The notes under the pieces: model-generated
Told to the model about the DNA's origin: nothing
The model's input: only the letters and a program-made list of their open reading frames with translations
Database searches by the model: none
Made by a program: the position numbers and the translations under genes
Shown here: piece by piece, positions 49,205 to 60,060 of the stretch
Position numbering within the stretch: the stretch's first letter is position 1
Layout of the letters: the number at the start of each line of letters is the position of its first letter
Source of the DNA: Pelagibacterales bacterium SAG-MED11
Lineage (GTDB): Bacteria; Pseudomonadota; Alphaproteobacteria; Pelagibacterales; Pelagibacteraceae
Reading direction: 5' to 3'
DNA length: 64,000 nt
Assembly (NCBI GenBank): GCA_014654265.1
Contig: JACWDI010000003.1
Span: 92,032-156,031 of the forward strand

Positions 49205-50824
49205 TTACATATTTCCATATTTAGGGCCATCACCACCTTCTGGTGTAACCCAATTAATATTTTGTGAAGGCTCTTTAATATCACAAGTTTTACAATGAAT
49301 ACAATTCTGTGCATTGATTACAAATTTATTTACTTCATTTTCTTTCTGAATTTCATATACACCTGCTGGACAATATCTTTGCGCTGGTTCATCAAATTTT
49401 TCTAAAGTATAGCTAATTGGTAAATTTGGATCTTTTAATTGTAAATGTACAGGTTGATTGTCTGAATGATTAGTTCCTGTTAAATAAACTGAACTTGTCT
49501 TATCAAAAGTAATTACATTATCTGGCTTTGGATAATCAATTTTTGGCATTTCATTTGCAGGCTTTAAAGTTTCGTGATCTGCATGTTTGTGCTTAAGAGT
49601 AAATGGTAATTTACCTCTAAATAGGATTTGGTCTATTCCTGTGAAAATAATACCAAATATTAATCCCCAACTAAAACTCGGCTTTACATTTCTTGCTTTA
49701 TATAATTCTTCATGTAACCAACTATTTTTAAATTTTTCTTCAAAGATTGATAAATCTTTTTTATCATTTATATGTTCATGAATTGCTTCTGCTGCAATAA
49801 TTCCACTTTTCATTGCTGTATGTGATCCTTTAATTTTTGGCATATTCAATGTTCCAGCATCACATCCAACTAATAGTGCCCCTGGCATAAACATTTTAGG
49901 TAAACTTTGAAACCCTCCCTCAATTAAAGCTCTAGCTCCATAAGAAATTCTTTTTCCACCTTCAACAATCTTTTTAATTGCAGGATGAGTTTTAAATCTC
50001 TGAAATTCATCAAACGGAGATAAATGCGGGTTTTTATAATCTAATCCAATTACATATCCTAAAAAAACCTGCTTATTTTCAGCATGATAGATAAAACTTC
50101 CACCATATGTATTTTTATCTAGCGGCCATCCAGCAGTGTGCATTACCATTCCTTCTTCGTGATTTTTTTCATCTATTTCCCAAATTTCTTTAAAACCAAT
50201 GCCATATTGTTGAGGATCTTTGCCTTTATCTAGTTCAAAATTTTTAATTAACTGTTTTCCCAAATGACCTCTACAACCTTCAGCAAAGACTGTTACTTTA
50301 CCTAAAAGTTCAATACCCGGTTCAAAACTATCTTTTTTATTTCCTTCTTTATCTATACCCATGTCTTGAGTTGCTACTCCTTTAACAGAGCCATCCTCGT
50401 TATATAAAATTTCACTAGCTGGAAACCCTGGAAAAATCTCAACACCTAATGTTTCAGCTTGTTCAGCAAGCCATCTGCATAAGTTTGCAAGACTGATGAT
50501 ATAATTTTTATGATTTTGTTGAACTGAGGGTAAAAGCCATGTTGGCCAGCTTAATGATTTTGTTTTTCCTAAAAATAAGAATTTTTCTTTACTAACTTTA
50601 GTTTTAATAGGTGAGTTTAATTCTTTCCAACCAGGAATTAATTCATCTAATGCTCTAGTCTCAAAAACATTTCCACTCAAAATATGCGCACCAATTTCTG
50701 ATGCTTTTTCTAGTAAACAAACATTTAAATTTGAATCAAGTTGTTTAAGTTTAATAGCTGTTGATAGACCTGATGGTCCACCACCTATTATTACCACATC
50801 ATATTCCATCGTCTCTCTGGACAT
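49205..50824 (-). CDS. Electron-transfer flavoprotein:ubiquinone oxidoreductase
   Basis: DVVIIGGGPSGLSTAIKL, YGIGFKEIWEI, C-terminal [4Fe-4S] NAQNCIHCKTCDIKEPSQNINWVTPEGGDGPKY. Confidence 0.95.
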   Translation of the reverse strand: MSRETMEYDVVIIGGGPSGLSTAIKLKQLDSNLNVCLLEKASEIGAHILSGNVFETRALDELIPGWKELNSPIKTKVSKEKFLFLGKTKSLSWPTWLLPSVQQNHKNYIISLANLCRWLAEQAETLGVEIFPGFPASEILYNEDGSVKGVATQDMGIDKEGNKKDSFEPGIELLGKVTVFAEGCRGHLGKQLIKNFELDKGKDPQQYGIGFKEIWEIDEKNHEEGMVMHTAGWPLDKNTYGGSFIYHAENKQVFLGYVIGLDYKNPHLSPFDEFQRFKTHPAIKKIVEGGKRISYGARALIEGGFQSLPKMFMPGALLVGCDAGTLNMPKIKGSHTAMKSGIIAAEAIHEHINDKKDLSIFEEKFKNSWLHEELYKARNVKPSFSWGLIFGIIFTGIDQILFRGKLPFTLKHKHADHETLKPANEMPKIDYPKPDNVITFDKTSSVYLTGTNHSDNQPVHLQLKDPNLPISYTLEKFDEPAQRYCPAGVYEIQKENEVNKFVINAQNCIHCKTCDIKEPSQNINWVTPEGGDGPKYGNM

Positions 50825-50847
50825 AGTCTAATTTTTTACAGATTATA

Positions 50848-51801
50848 TTATTTTTGTATAGTGTTTAATTTGTTCAATTCCTCTAAGAATTGAGGAAGTG
50901 CTTCAAAAAGATCAGCTTCAAGACCATAATCAGCAACACTAAATATTGGTGCTTCACCATCTTTGTTAATTGCAACTATTACTTTACTTTCTTTCATTCC
51001 AGCTAGATGTTGAATAGCTCCTGATATACCTACTGCAATATATAAATCTGGCACTACAACTTTACCTGTTTGCCCAACTTGATGATCATTACTTATATAA
51101 CCTGCATCAACAGCTGCTCTAGATGCACCAATTGCTGCATTTAATTTGTCAGCTAGTGAAGTAATTAATTTAAAATTATCACCACTTTGCATTCCTCTAC
51201 CACCAGAAACAACTACTCTAGCCGTTCCAAGTTCAGGTCTATCAGATTTAATTTCTTCTCTTTTTATAAATTTTGTTTGTACAAATTCTTCACCTGCTTC
51301 TGCTTTTTCAATAGTTGCAGATCCTCCAGAACTTTCACAAGGATCAAATGAAGTAGGTCTTATTGTTACACATTTTTTGTTGTCTTTACTTTTTACAGTA
51401 GCAAAAGCATTGCCAGCATAAATTGGTCTTAAAAAAGTATCATTAGACACAACTTTTGTAATATCACTAATTTGAGAAGTATCTAAAGCTGCAGCAATTC
51501 TTGGCATTAAATTTTTACCAAAAGTATTTGCAGAAGAAATAATATGTGAATAATTTTCTGATAATTTGACAATTACTGGGGCAAAATTTTCAGCAACAAA
51601 ATTTTCATAGTGAGGAGCTTCAACTTGAATAACTTTTTTTATTAATTCTAATTCTGAAAGTGCTTTTGCTGCTTCTCCACATTCATGACCTATAATTACT
51701 GCATGAACATCTGTATCTATTTGAGAGGCTGCAGTTGCAGCATTAAGAGTAAAAGGTCTAAGTTCTTTATTATTATGTTCTGCTATTAATAAAACTGACA
51801 T
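50848..51801 (-). CDS. etfA: Electron transfer flavoprotein alpha subunit
   Basis: VVSGGRGMQSGDNFKLI, GASRAAVDAGYISNDHQVGQTGKVV. Confidence 0.95.
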   Translation of the reverse strand: MSVLLIAEHNNKELRPFTLNAATAASQIDTDVHAVIIGHECGEAAKALSELELIKKVIQVEAPHYENFVAENFAPVIVKLSENYSHIISSANTFGKNLMPRIAAALDTSQISDITKVVSNDTFLRPIYAGNAFATVKSKDNKKCVTIRPTSFDPCESSGGSATIEKAEAGEEFVQTKFIKREEIKSDRPELGTARVVVSGGRGMQSGDNFKLITSLADKLNAAIGASRAAVDAGYISNDHQVGQTGKVVVPDLYIAVGISGAIQHLAGMKESKVIVAINKDGEAPIFSVADYGLEADLFEALPQFLEELNKLNTIQK

Positions 51802-52551
51802 TTATATTACCTTTGCTTCATTTTTTAATTTCTGAACTAATTCTGCCACACTAGAAACTTTTATACCTGCTTTTCTTTTAGGTGGTTCTTCAACCTTAGT
51901 TTGCTCGATTCTTGGAGTTGTATCTACTCCTAAATCTGACGCATTTATTTGTTCAATTGGCTTTTTCTTGGCTTTCATTATGTTTGGTAATGACGCATAT
52001 CTAGGTTCATTTAATCTTAGATCACATGTAACGATTGCTGGAACATTTATTTCTATTGTTTCTAACCCCTCATCAATTTCTCTTGTAACTTCCAAGGATT
52101 TATCTTTAATCTCAATTTTAGATGCGAAAGTCGCTTGAGGCCAATTAAGTAATGCACTTAGCATTTGACCAGTTTGATTACAATCATCATCAATTGCTTG
52201 TTTGCCCATAAAAACTAAATCTGGTTTTTCTTTTTCAACTATTTTTTGTAAAAGTTTAGAAACTGCTAATGGTTCTAAAATCCCCTCAGTCTTAACAAGT
52301 ATACCTCTGTCTGCACCTACCGCTAAAGCTTTACGTACCGTCTCTTGAGCTTTCTCTTCTCCAATACTAACAGCTATAACTTCAGTGGCTTTTCCAGCCT
52401 CTTTAATTTTTACCGCCTCTTCTATAGCATTATCATCTGGTGGATTGGTAGACATTTTAACATTATCAGTGACTACACCTGTATTATCCTCTTTAACTCT
52501 AATTTGAACGTTGTAATCAATAACTCTTTTTACTGCGACTAAAATTTTCAT
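51802..52551 (-). CDS. etfB: Electron transfer flavoprotein beta subunit
   Basis: [38 protein letters not shown]. Confidence 0.95.
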   Translation of the reverse strand: MKILVAVKRVIDYNVQIRVKEDNTGVVTDNVKMSTNPPDDNAIEEAVKIKEAGKATEVIAVSIGEEKAQETVRKALAVGADRGILVKTEGILEPLAVSKLLQKIVEKEKPDLVFMGKQAIDDDCNQTGQMLSALLNWPQATFASKIEIKDKSLEVTREIDEGLETIEINVPAIVTCDLRLNEPRYASLPNIMKAKKKPIEQINASDLGVDTTPRIEQTKVEEPPKRKAGIKVSSVAELVQKLKNEAKVI

Positions 52552-54983
52552 TAGGCTCTCAACAATTTGTTTTCAACATCGTATGGACTTTCTTCTAAAA
52601 TTGTAGCCTCGTACATTTTTCCTAATATATCAACTTTAAGTTTTTCACCAACATTAGCAAGATCAGGTTTCACCATTGCTAAAGCTATAGATTTATCTAG
52701 TCTAAATCCATATTCTCCACCTGTAGCTCTTCCTACGACTTTGTCATCTTTATAAATAGGATTGTTTCCTAAAACATCTGAGTCTGTTGTATTGTGAACT
52801 TCTAGTGTAACCAATTTATTATCAAAACCTTTTTCTCTCCATTTATTTAAAGCTTCAAGCCCAATGAAATTACCTTTGTTAGGGTGAATAAATCTATCTA
52901 AACCAGACTCGTAAGGTGAGTACTCAATAGATAATTCTGTACCAACTAATTTGTAAGATTTTTCAAGTCTCAAGCTATTCATTGCTCTTATACCAAAAGG
53001 TTTAATTCCCAAATCTTTTCCTGCTTCCATTAATTTATCAAATATATGGTTTTGATATTCAATTGGATGATGTAGTTCCCAGCCTAATTCACCAACGAAG
53101 TTTACTCTCATAGCATTGACTGGGGCATATCCAACGTTAACATTTTTAGCTGTTAACCATTTAAAATTTTCGCTTGAAAAATCATCTACAGAAACTTTTT
53201 GCATCAATTCTCTTGCTTTTGGCCCTGCCACAACAAGTACTCCAGTACTATTTGTTAAGTCTTCAAATATAACTGATCCATCTGTGGGCATCCACTTTTG
53301 GATCCAGTCATGGTCTAATCTTAAATTTGCACCTGCTGAAACAAGATAATATTTATTTTCATCTTCTTTCATAATTGTAAATTCTGAATGAACACCACCC
53401 TTAGTATTAAGAGCATGACATAAATTTATTCTTCCAATTTTTTTTGGAAGCTTGTTAGCCACTAAATAATCTAAAAATTCCTCTGCTTTTGGTCCTCTTA
53501 TTCTACATTTAGCAAAGGCTGTCATATCTAAAAGGCCAACATTTTCTTTCACGTTTTGACATTCTTTTTTTATAGCATCAAACCATTTAGATCTTCTAAA
53601 AGACCAATCATCTTTTTGTTCCATGCCATCAGTTGCAAAAAAGTTTGGTCTTTCCCAACCAAATTTTTGTCCAAATACTGCACCTAAATTTTTCATTCTT
53701 TCATAACATGGTGATGTTCTTAAAGGTCTTGCAGCTGGTCTTTCTTCATCTGGATAGTGAGTAATAAAAACATGGCTGTAAGCTTCCTCATTTTTAGCTT
53801 TTAAATAAGATTTAGTTGCATAGTTTCCATAACGTCTTGGTTCAACACCTAGCATATCAATAGTTGGTTCTCCATCTACTATCCATTCTGCTAATTGCCA
53901 ACCAGCTCCACCAGCAGCAGTAATTCCAAAACTATGACCTTCATTAATCCAAAAATTTTTCAAACCCCAAGCTGGTCCAACTATAGGATTCCCATCTGGT
54001 GTATAACAAATTGCACCATTATAAACTTTTTTCACTCCTACTTCACCAAAAGCAGGAACTCTATGTATTGCTCCTTCTATGTGTGGGGCAAGTCTATCTA
54101 AATCTTCTTGAAATAATTCATATTCTGAACTCTTTGATGGACCTTCCACATAACAAGCAGGAGCACCATCTTCGTAAGGACCTAATATTAATCCACCAGC
54201 CTCTTCTCTCATATACCATCTACTATCACTATCTCTTAGCACTCCCATTTCAGGAAGACCTTCTTTTTTTCTTTTTTGAATTTCTGGATGAGGCTCAGTA
54301 ACAATATATTGATGTTCAACAGGAATTACTGGAATATCTAATCCAACCATTTCCCCAGTTTGTCTTGCAAAGTTTCCTGAACAAGAAATTATATGTTCAC
54401 ATTCAATCGATCCTTTGTCTGTTTCAACAATCCATCCTTCTTTATTTTGCTTCATTGCAATCACTGTCGTGTTTCTGTAAATCTCGGCTCCCATATTTCT
54501 TGCACCTGTAGCAAGTGCTTGGGTTAAATCTGCAGGCTGGATATAGCCATCTTCAGGATGTTGAATAGCACCTACTAAATCATCAGTATGACATAAAGGC
54601 CAAATTTCTTTTACTTGTTGAGGAGTTAAAAATTTTACATCGACACCAATAGTTTTAGCTACTCCAGCATATTGATGATATTCATCCATTCTATCTTTTG
54701 TACTTGCTAAACGAATGTTTGATACAACACTAAATCCAACATTTTTTCCTGTTTCATCTTCTAATTTTTTATATAGATCAACTGCATATTTATGTAATTG
54801 ACCTACAGAGTAGCTCATATTGAAAAGTGGTAATAATCCTGCAGCATGCCAAGTAGATCCGGATGTTAATTCTTTTCTCTCTACAAGAACTACATCAGAC
54901 CAGCCTTTTTTGGCTAAATGATAAAGTGCACTGACTCCTACTACTCCACCACCTACAACTACTACTTTTGTTTTAGATTTCAT
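52551..54983 (-). CDS. FAD-dependent oxidoreductase + GcvT (dimethylglycine dehydrogenase-like)
   Basis: [37 protein letters not shown]-terminal GcvT, 1-nt overlap with etfB. Confidence 0.9.
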   Translation of the reverse strand: MKSKTKVVVVGGGVVGVSALYHLAKKGWSDVVLVERKELTSGSTWHAAGLLPLFNMSYSVGQLHKYAVDLYKKLEDETGKNVGFSVVSNIRLASTKDRMDEYHQYAGVAKTIGVDVKFLTPQQVKEIWPLCHTDDLVGAIQHPEDGYIQPADLTQALATGARNMGAEIYRNTTVIAMKQNKEGWIVETDKGSIECEHIISCSGNFARQTGEMVGLDIPVIPVEHQYIVTEPHPEIQKRKKEGLPEMGVLRDSDSRWYMREEAGGLILGPYEDGAPACYVEGPSKSSEYELFQEDLDRLAPHIEGAIHRVPAFGEVGVKKVYNGAICYTPDGNPIVGPAWGLKNFWINEGHSFGITAAGGAGWQLAEWIVDGEPTIDMLGVEPRRYGNYATKSYLKAKNEEAYSHVFITHYPDEERPAARPLRTSPCYERMKNLGAVFGQKFGWERPNFFATDGMEQKDDWSFRRSKWFDAIKKECQNVKENVGLLDMTAFAKCRIRGPKAEEFLDYLVANKLPKKIGRINLCHALNTKGGVHSEFTIMKEDENKYYLVSAGANLRLDHDWIQKWMPTDGSVIFEDLTNSTGVLVVAGPKARELMQKVSVDDFSSENFKWLTAKNVNVGYAPVNAMRVNFVGELGWELHHPIEYQNHIFDKLMEAGKDLGIKPFGIRAMNSLRLEKSYKLVGTELSIEYSPYESGLDRFIHPNKGNFIGLEALNKWREKGFDNKLVTLEVHNTTDSDVLGNNPIYKDDKVVGRATGGEYGFRLDKSIALAMVKPDLANVGEKLKVDILGKMYEATILEESPYDVENKLLRA

Positions 54984-55039
54984 TAAGCGATTCCTACTAA
55001 ATTTTTATTCATTACGAAACAAAATTGTATCTAAGAATA

Positions 55040-55516
55040 TCAAATTGAACTTCCCAATGATATGGGGTTAGATACCATAGTAGTCAACCAACAGTCTTTT
55101 AAGGGTCCATCCATAGTATATTTTTCAACCTGCCAATTAAATTTATGATAAATTTTGTTTTTATCTAAAATGATAACTTCAAATTGAGCCCATTTGTCAC
55201 TATTTCCAAGCTCTGTAATTGTGTGTTTCAAATGGTCAATTAACATTTGGTATGAATTTCCCTTAATCATCATTTTAAAGTTTGGTAGAGGGCCAGTATT
55301 CTTTTTATTATTTGGATGAGCAAAATTCCAAGTTTGTTCAATCCCACTGTCTTTAAAATCTTTATCATTATCCATTAGACCTACTAACTGAATCTTAATT
55401 ACTTCTGCTGGTAAAATTAAATTATTTGGAGATTTTAAATCAGCGTTTGAATATGAAATATTAAAAAAAATAATTGCAACTATACTAAATATTAAGGGCA
55501 GTTTTTTTAACATCAT
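55040..55516 (-). CDS. Secreted DUF4864-like protein
   Basis: Signal peptide; EVIKIQLVGLMDNDKDFKDSGIEQTWNFAHPNNKKNTGPLPNF. Confidence 0.65.
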   Translation of the reverse strand: MMLKKLPLIFSIVAIIFFNISYSNADLKSPNNLILPAEVIKIQLVGLMDNDKDFKDSGIEQTWNFAHPNNKKNTGPLPNFKMMIKGNSYQMLIDHLKHTITELGNSDKWAQFEVIILDKNKIYHKFNWQVEKYTMDGPLKDCWLTTMVSNPISLGSSI

Positions 55517-56054
55517 TTAGAAACTCTTCTCTTTTTTTATCACTTACGAAAGGTACAGCAAAATATCTTCTATAATTGATATTATAAATGCCGCACATGT
55601 GGAAAACACCCCTTTTCAACCTTCTAATTGGTAAGTTTAAAAAAAATGTTGTGATTGCTAATCTGGGTGATCCATAAGTACAAAAAATAATTGCTTTTTT
55701 ATCTCTAAGGTTTCCTATTGGATACCCATAATTTCCCCAGAGCTTTTGAAATTTAAATGCCCAAGGTGGAGCTAATACTTTATCTATCCACCCTTCAACT
55801 ATTGCCGGCATTCTAAAATTCCAAATAGGTGCAATTAATACAATTGTATCACACGCATCTATTCTTTTTCTATGATCCAAAACTATTTCATCTGGTTCTT
55901 CACCCGCAAAAACTGGATTAAATTTTTCTTGATACAAATCAACACTGTCAACTAAGTGACCATTTTCTTCGGCTGTCTTAGTGAAAGTATTTTTAATAGC
56001 AGCATTAAATGATTTGTCATCATAATGACCGTATATAAGAAAAATTTTTTTCAT
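55485..56054 (-). CDS. Flavodoxin-fold NAD(P)H dehydrogenase (quinone)-like oxidoreductase
   Basis: IYGHYDDKSFNAAI, IVLIAPIWNFRMPAIVEGWIDKVLAPPWAFKF. Confidence 0.85.
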   Translation of the reverse strand: MKKIFLIYGHYDDKSFNAAIKNTFTKTAEENGHLVDSVDLYQEKFNPVFAGEEPDEIVLDHRKRIDACDTIVLIAPIWNFRMPAIVEGWIDKVLAPPWAFKFQKLWGNYGYPIGNLRDKKAIIFCTYGSPRLAITTFFLNLPIRRLKRGVFHMCGIYNINYRRYFAVPFVSDKKREEFLNDVKKTALNI

Positions 56055-56124
56055 TTAAGTACTTTTAGTATAATTAAATAATACTAGTATTGTAATTTTA
56101 TTATACTTGAGTTGTGTTTTTGTA

Positions 56125-56574
56125 TTATATTTTTTGATCAAGTCTTGGTTTCCAAAATGGTCGAAAGAGTTCAATCTTTGGACATCTATTCATTACTACC
56201 TTTAGACCAGCTTCTTCTGCAAGATTAGCCGCTTCATGATTGATAACACCTATTTGTCCCCATAATACTTTAGCACCAATGGCAATTGCTTCCTCAGCAA
56301 CTCCATATAGATCTTCTGGTTTCCTAAAAACTTCAACCATATCGACAGGTCGATCAATTGATGCAAGATTAGGATATACTTTTAAATTTCGTATTTCTTT
56401 GATTTCAGGTTTTGGATTAACTGGTATCATATCATATCCAGTTTCATGAAGCACTCTTAAGACGCCATAACTAAATTTAGTCTTATCAGGACTAGCACCA
56501 ACCATTGCTATAGTCTTAACAGATTGCAAAATATCTTTTAAATATTCATCACTATAAGGCTTAGTATGGTCCAT
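56125..56574 (-). CDS. CoA-binding protein (YccU-like)
   Basis: IAMVGASPDKTKFSYGVLRVLHETGYDMIPVNPK, VLWGQIGVINHEAANLAEEAGLKVVMNRCPKIE. Confidence 0.88.
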   Translation of the reverse strand: MDHTKPYSDEYLKDILQSVKTIAMVGASPDKTKFSYGVLRVLHETGYDMIPVNPKPEIKEIRNLKVYPNLASIDRPVDMVEVFRKPEDLYGVAEEAIAIGAKVLWGQIGVINHEAANLAEEAGLKVVMNRCPKIELFRPFWKPRLDQKI

Positions 56575-56952
56575 TTACTTATTCTTTTTAATATTTTTTT
56601 GAGTTGCAATATCAGCTTTTAACTCATGTGGTGCAAGTGGGTCAAGAAAAGGATTGCGGTAGAGTTTATCATGACTTTCAACTCCAATTTCAATTTCACA
56701 ATCAGTTTTTGGTCGAGCAACACATAAAACAACATAACCATTGTTAATTTGTCTATTATTTAAAGCTACTTGAGAACGTTGATCTACTTCACCATTAATA
56801 AGTTTTGCTGCACAAGTTATACAGCCTCCATATTCACAACCATAGGGAAGATCAACTCCTTGAGCACGTAATTCTTGTAGCAAGGGTTTTCGGTCTGAGA
56901 CCTCGAAAGTTTTATTTTTACGATTGATAATAGTAATTTTCTTTACAGCCAT
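56575..56952 (-). CDS. 2Fe-2S ferredoxin (start refined to MAVKK)
   Basis: LPYGCEYGGCITCAAKLINGEVDQRSQ...GYVVLCVARPKTDCEIE. Confidence 0.85.
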   Translation of the reverse strand: MAVKKITIINRKNKTFEVSDRKPLLQELRAQGVDLPYGCEYGGCITCAAKLINGEVDQRSQVALNNRQINNGYVVLCVARPKTDCEIEIGVESHDKLYRNPFLDPLAPHELKADIATQKNIKKNK

Positions 56953-58319
56953 ATATCGCTTGTACAATCTCCACCCGGATATCTACTTTCATGACATCTA
57001 CTTGGGCCATTAGGTTCTTTACCAAAATCAACTATAAAATCTTCATTGATTTTCATGCCACCATTTTCAACATCGCAGTCAATCATAACCATAGCACCAC
57101 CTTGTGTTCTTATGTCAGGATAAAATTGATTATCCCAAGTTGAAAATAGAGAAGTTGTTACGTACATTCGTTTACCATCTAAAGATAATTGGTACATTTG
57201 GGGACCACCTGCAATTTTTACTCCATTAATAATTGGTGCTTTGCCTAAAAGTCCACCAATCCAAACTTGTCCAGTTAATTTTGGTTTATGTGGGTCTGTT
57301 ATATCGTATTGTCTCATGTCTCCATGAAGCCAGTTATTTAAATAAAGATATTTATCATCCATTGAAACAAGAATTGCAGACATCACTCCAGGAATAGGTA
57401 TAGGCCAATCTGGGTGAGGTTCATTATTGACATCTATAACTTTTTCCCACTCCCACTTTCCTTCTTTGGATTTCCAAAAATGAATAACGTTAGAACTGAG
57501 TGCTGCCCCACAGAATCCATGAGTGCTATCAGGATCATGCTTAAATTTTACTTCCAATGGTATTAGACCATCTTCACCAAGATACATTGTTTCAATTGGT
57601 TCTTTTTTTTTAAAATCCCAGATATGAAGCCTTCGTCCATATTTCAAGTGTCCTACTTCTTCCAAATCAAAGCCTGGCATAAAGGTATTGGGTGCTGCCC
57701 ATTCTGAGCTTACCATCACATTATGACGTGGCTGATACCAAAAATCATAGCTAAAAGGGATATCTCCCATTGAGTTTTCCCATCTTCCAACAATTTCAAA
57801 ATCTTTGTTAAGATGTAAGTATCCTCCAGGAGCCTCCCCTTTGGCATTACCAAGAAAAGAAATAATAATTTCAGATCCTAGACAATGAACCGTGTGTGGT
57901 CCTGACAAATTAGTTTTAGATTTTATTTCTGAGCCTTGAATTACTTTGTGGATTTTTGGAGCAAATGGATCTGTTGCAGTATCTATCACATGAATATTAT
58001 TTGATCTAACACCTGGTACTAAAAGATATTTTCTGCTCATTCCTGCATCACCGTGACATGAAGAGCATGCATTCCATCCCATATGATGTAATTCATCTCC
58101 AATCCCTGGCATTTCTAAACGATGAATAACCTTCGAATAAGTTGGACTATCTGGATCAACATCGACAGTTGCAAGATAATCAGGTTTTTGAATTCCTGTT
58201 CCAGTGTAAATAGCTATTGTATATAAAAGTTTTTCATTAGGTGCTTTAATTGCTTCAGATGGACTAGCATAACCAGGCCCACAACAAGTATTATTTGTTT
58301 TTTCTAAATCACTCATCAC
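56943..58319 (-). CDS. Selenium-binding protein 56 family / methanethiol oxidase (MtoX)-like
   Basis: CGPGYASPSEAIKAPNEKLLYTIAIYTGTG, PDYLATVDVDPDSPTYSKVIHRLEMP, DELHHMGWNACSSCHGD close to SELENBP1. Confidence 0.92.
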   Translation of the reverse strand: MMSDLEKTNNTCCGPGYASPSEAIKAPNEKLLYTIAIYTGTGIQKPDYLATVDVDPDSPTYSKVIHRLEMPGIGDELHHMGWNACSSCHGDAGMSRKYLLVPGVRSNNIHVIDTATDPFAPKIHKVIQGSEIKSKTNLSGPHTVHCLGSEIIISFLGNAKGEAPGGYLHLNKDFEIVGRWENSMGDIPFSYDFWYQPRHNVMVSSEWAAPNTFMPGFDLEEVGHLKYGRRLHIWDFKKKEPIETMYLGEDGLIPLEVKFKHDPDSTHGFCGAALSSNVIHFWKSKEGKWEWEKVIDVNNEPHPDWPIPIPGVMSAILVSMDDKYLYLNNWLHGDMRQYDITDPHKPKLTGQVWIGGLLGKAPIINGVKIAGGPQMYQLSLDGKRMYVTTSLFSTWDNQFYPDIRTQGGAMVMIDCDVENGGMKINEDFIVDFGKEPNGPSRCHESRYPGGDCTSDIWL

Positions 58320-58504
58320 TTATTTTTATTAATCTGATCTTCACAAAACTCTTTAGCTTGCTGTGTAGTCATTGGTTTATCCAACTGTTTACTTCCAGAA
58401 ATACAAGCATCTATAGCCCTTTTAAAATTATGGTCTCTAAAATCCAAAACCACATATAAACCTACAAATATAAATATAACGATTAAAATATTTTTAATCG
58501 TCAT
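58316..58504 (-). CDS. Small single-TM protein
   Basis: 62 aa with N-terminal TM; 4-nt overlaps on both sides. Confidence 0.55.
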   Translation of the reverse strand: MTIKNILIVIFIFVGLYVVLDFRDHNFKRAIDACISGSKQLDKPMTTQQAKEFCEDQINKNK

Positions 58505-59271
58505 TTATTTTTCCAAATCGGTTTTCTTTTCTCGAGAAATGCAGAAATTCCTTCCTTTGCATCCATTGCCATCATATTAATTGTCATCATTTTACTAGTG
58601 TAGGCGTAAGCTTTTCTTAAAGGCATCTCTAACTGTTTATAAAAAGTTTGTTTACCAATTTTAATAGTTAAGTTTGATTTTGAAGCAATTTTTTGTGCTA
58701 TTTTTAAAACTTCGTTGTTTAATTTTGTTTTTGAGAAGCAATCATTAATCAGACCAATTTCTTTTGCATAATTTGCTTTAATAGGTTCTCCTGTTAGTAA
58801 CATTTTCATCATTGGTTTCCTGCTTATCTTTCTGCTAACTGCTACCATTGGAGTACTACAAAATAATCCAATATTAACTCCTGGTGTGGCAAATAAAGCA
58901 TCTTTAGTGCTATAAGCTAAATCACAACTTGCAACTAACTGACATCCTGCAGCGTAGGCAGCACCATGTACTTTAGCAATTACTGGTTTTTTTCCTTCAA
59001 CTATTTTCAGCATCAATTTTGAACAAAGGTTAAATAATTTTTTATATTTTTCTTTTTTCTTTAAACCTCTTACTTCTTTTAAGTTATGTCCTGCACTAAA
59101 TCCTTTGCCAGCTCCTTCAAGAATAATTACTTTAATATTCTTATCGTTATCTAATTTATTAAAAACTTTAATTAGATCATTTAAATTTTTAAAAGATAAA
59201 GAATTGTAAGTTTTGGGTTCATTAATGATTACTCTTGAAATATTTTTTTTATTAATGACTTTAATGTTCAT
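58501..59271 (-). CDS. Enoyl-CoA hydratase/isomerase family protein
   Basis: EGAGKGFSAGHNLKEV, AKVHGAAYAAGCQLVASCDLAY. Confidence 0.92.
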   Translation of the reverse strand: MNIKVINKKNISRVIINEPKTYNSLSFKNLNDLIKVFNKLDNDKNIKVIILEGAGKGFSAGHNLKEVRGLKKKEKYKKLFNLCSKLMLKIVEGKKPVIAKVHGAAYAAGCQLVASCDLAYSTKDALFATPGVNIGLFCSTPMVAVSRKISRKPMMKMLLTGEPIKANYAKEIGLINDCFSKTKLNNEVLKIAQKIASKSNLTIKIGKQTFYKQLEMPLRKAYAYTSKMMTINMMAMDAKEGISAFLEKRKPIWKNK

Positions 59272-59277
59272 TGAAAA

Positions 59278-59652
59278 TTATTTAAGTTTACCTTCTTTTC
59301 TCATCTTGGCTCTTATTTTGGTAGCCGAAATTTCTTGAATTTCTTTTGAAAGTTCAATTTCTTCAATTTTATAACCTACTCCTCTACCATAACAAATATT
59401 GGTAATATTAGGCACCATCATAATCTTAAATCGTCCCTCAAATTCTGGATTAAGTTTATCTTCAATATTTTTTTTAACTGTCTCAAAATCAAACGGATTG
59501 TCATCAATCCCTTGAACGTCTCTAACTTGAATACAAACTTGACCAGTTTTTTTTATTATTTCTTTAAATAAAATATAGTGACCATCATGAAATGGTTGCC
59601 ATCTTCCTAACATTTGTGCAGTAGGTTTTTTATTATCCCATTTGTAAACCAT
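59278..59652 (-). CDS. Nucleotidyltransferase (HxGH family; cytidylyl/NMN adenylyltransferase-like)
   Basis: MLGRWQPFHDGHYILFKEI, ISATKIRAKMRKEGK. Confidence 0.8.
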   Translation of the reverse strand: MVYKWDNKKPTAQMLGRWQPFHDGHYILFKEIIKKTGQVCIQVRDVQGIDDNPFDFETVKKNIEDKLNPEFEGRFKIMMVPNITNICYGRGVGYKIEEIELSKEIQEISATKIRAKMRKEGKLK

Positions 59653-60059
59653 TATTTTATCTCCTTATATATTTTTGGTGCCCAATTTTTAGCATCTTGT
59701 GAAGTAACATGAAAGTCATACTTATCAGGTTTAATAAACATCTTATTAGTATCTTCAAATCTTCCTTCTTTAATTGTATCTACCCAAATTATGTAATCAG
59801 CTGGAAATAAACTTCTAGCCTCAGGTGTTGGGCAAATAAAATCTGCTATCACAAAATTTCCTTGCTCTTTAAGTTTTATTGCAAAGTTAGCCATTCTTTT
59901 AGCCTGTCTTTTTCTTCCTTCTTCTGAAAAATCCCAATCATTAGCTTCTTTTCTAACCTCATCAGCATTTAATCTTTTTGCATTCAACATAGGCCCCAAT
60001 TCATTAGCTAAAGTTGTTTTTCCTGATCCAGGTAAACCCATTATTAAAACTATTTTCAT
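59652..60059 (-). CDS. Adenylylsulfate-kinase-like P-loop kinase
   Basis: MKIVLIMGLPGSGKTTLANEL, LNADEVRKEAND, ADFICPTPEAR. Confidence 0.82.
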   Translation of the reverse strand: MKIVLIMGLPGSGKTTLANELGPMLNAKRLNADEVRKEANDWDFSEEGRKRQAKRMANFAIKLKEQGNFVIADFICPTPEARSLFPADYIIWVDTIKEGRFEDTNKMFIKPDKYDFHVTSQDAKNWAPKIYKEIK

Positions 60060-60060
60060 T

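Noticed and set aside
56080-56091. Perfect palindrome AATACTAGTATT upstream of the flavodoxin-like gene's far side
   Set aside because: Short and AT-rich; expected by chance at this base composition, and not positioned at a clear promoter.
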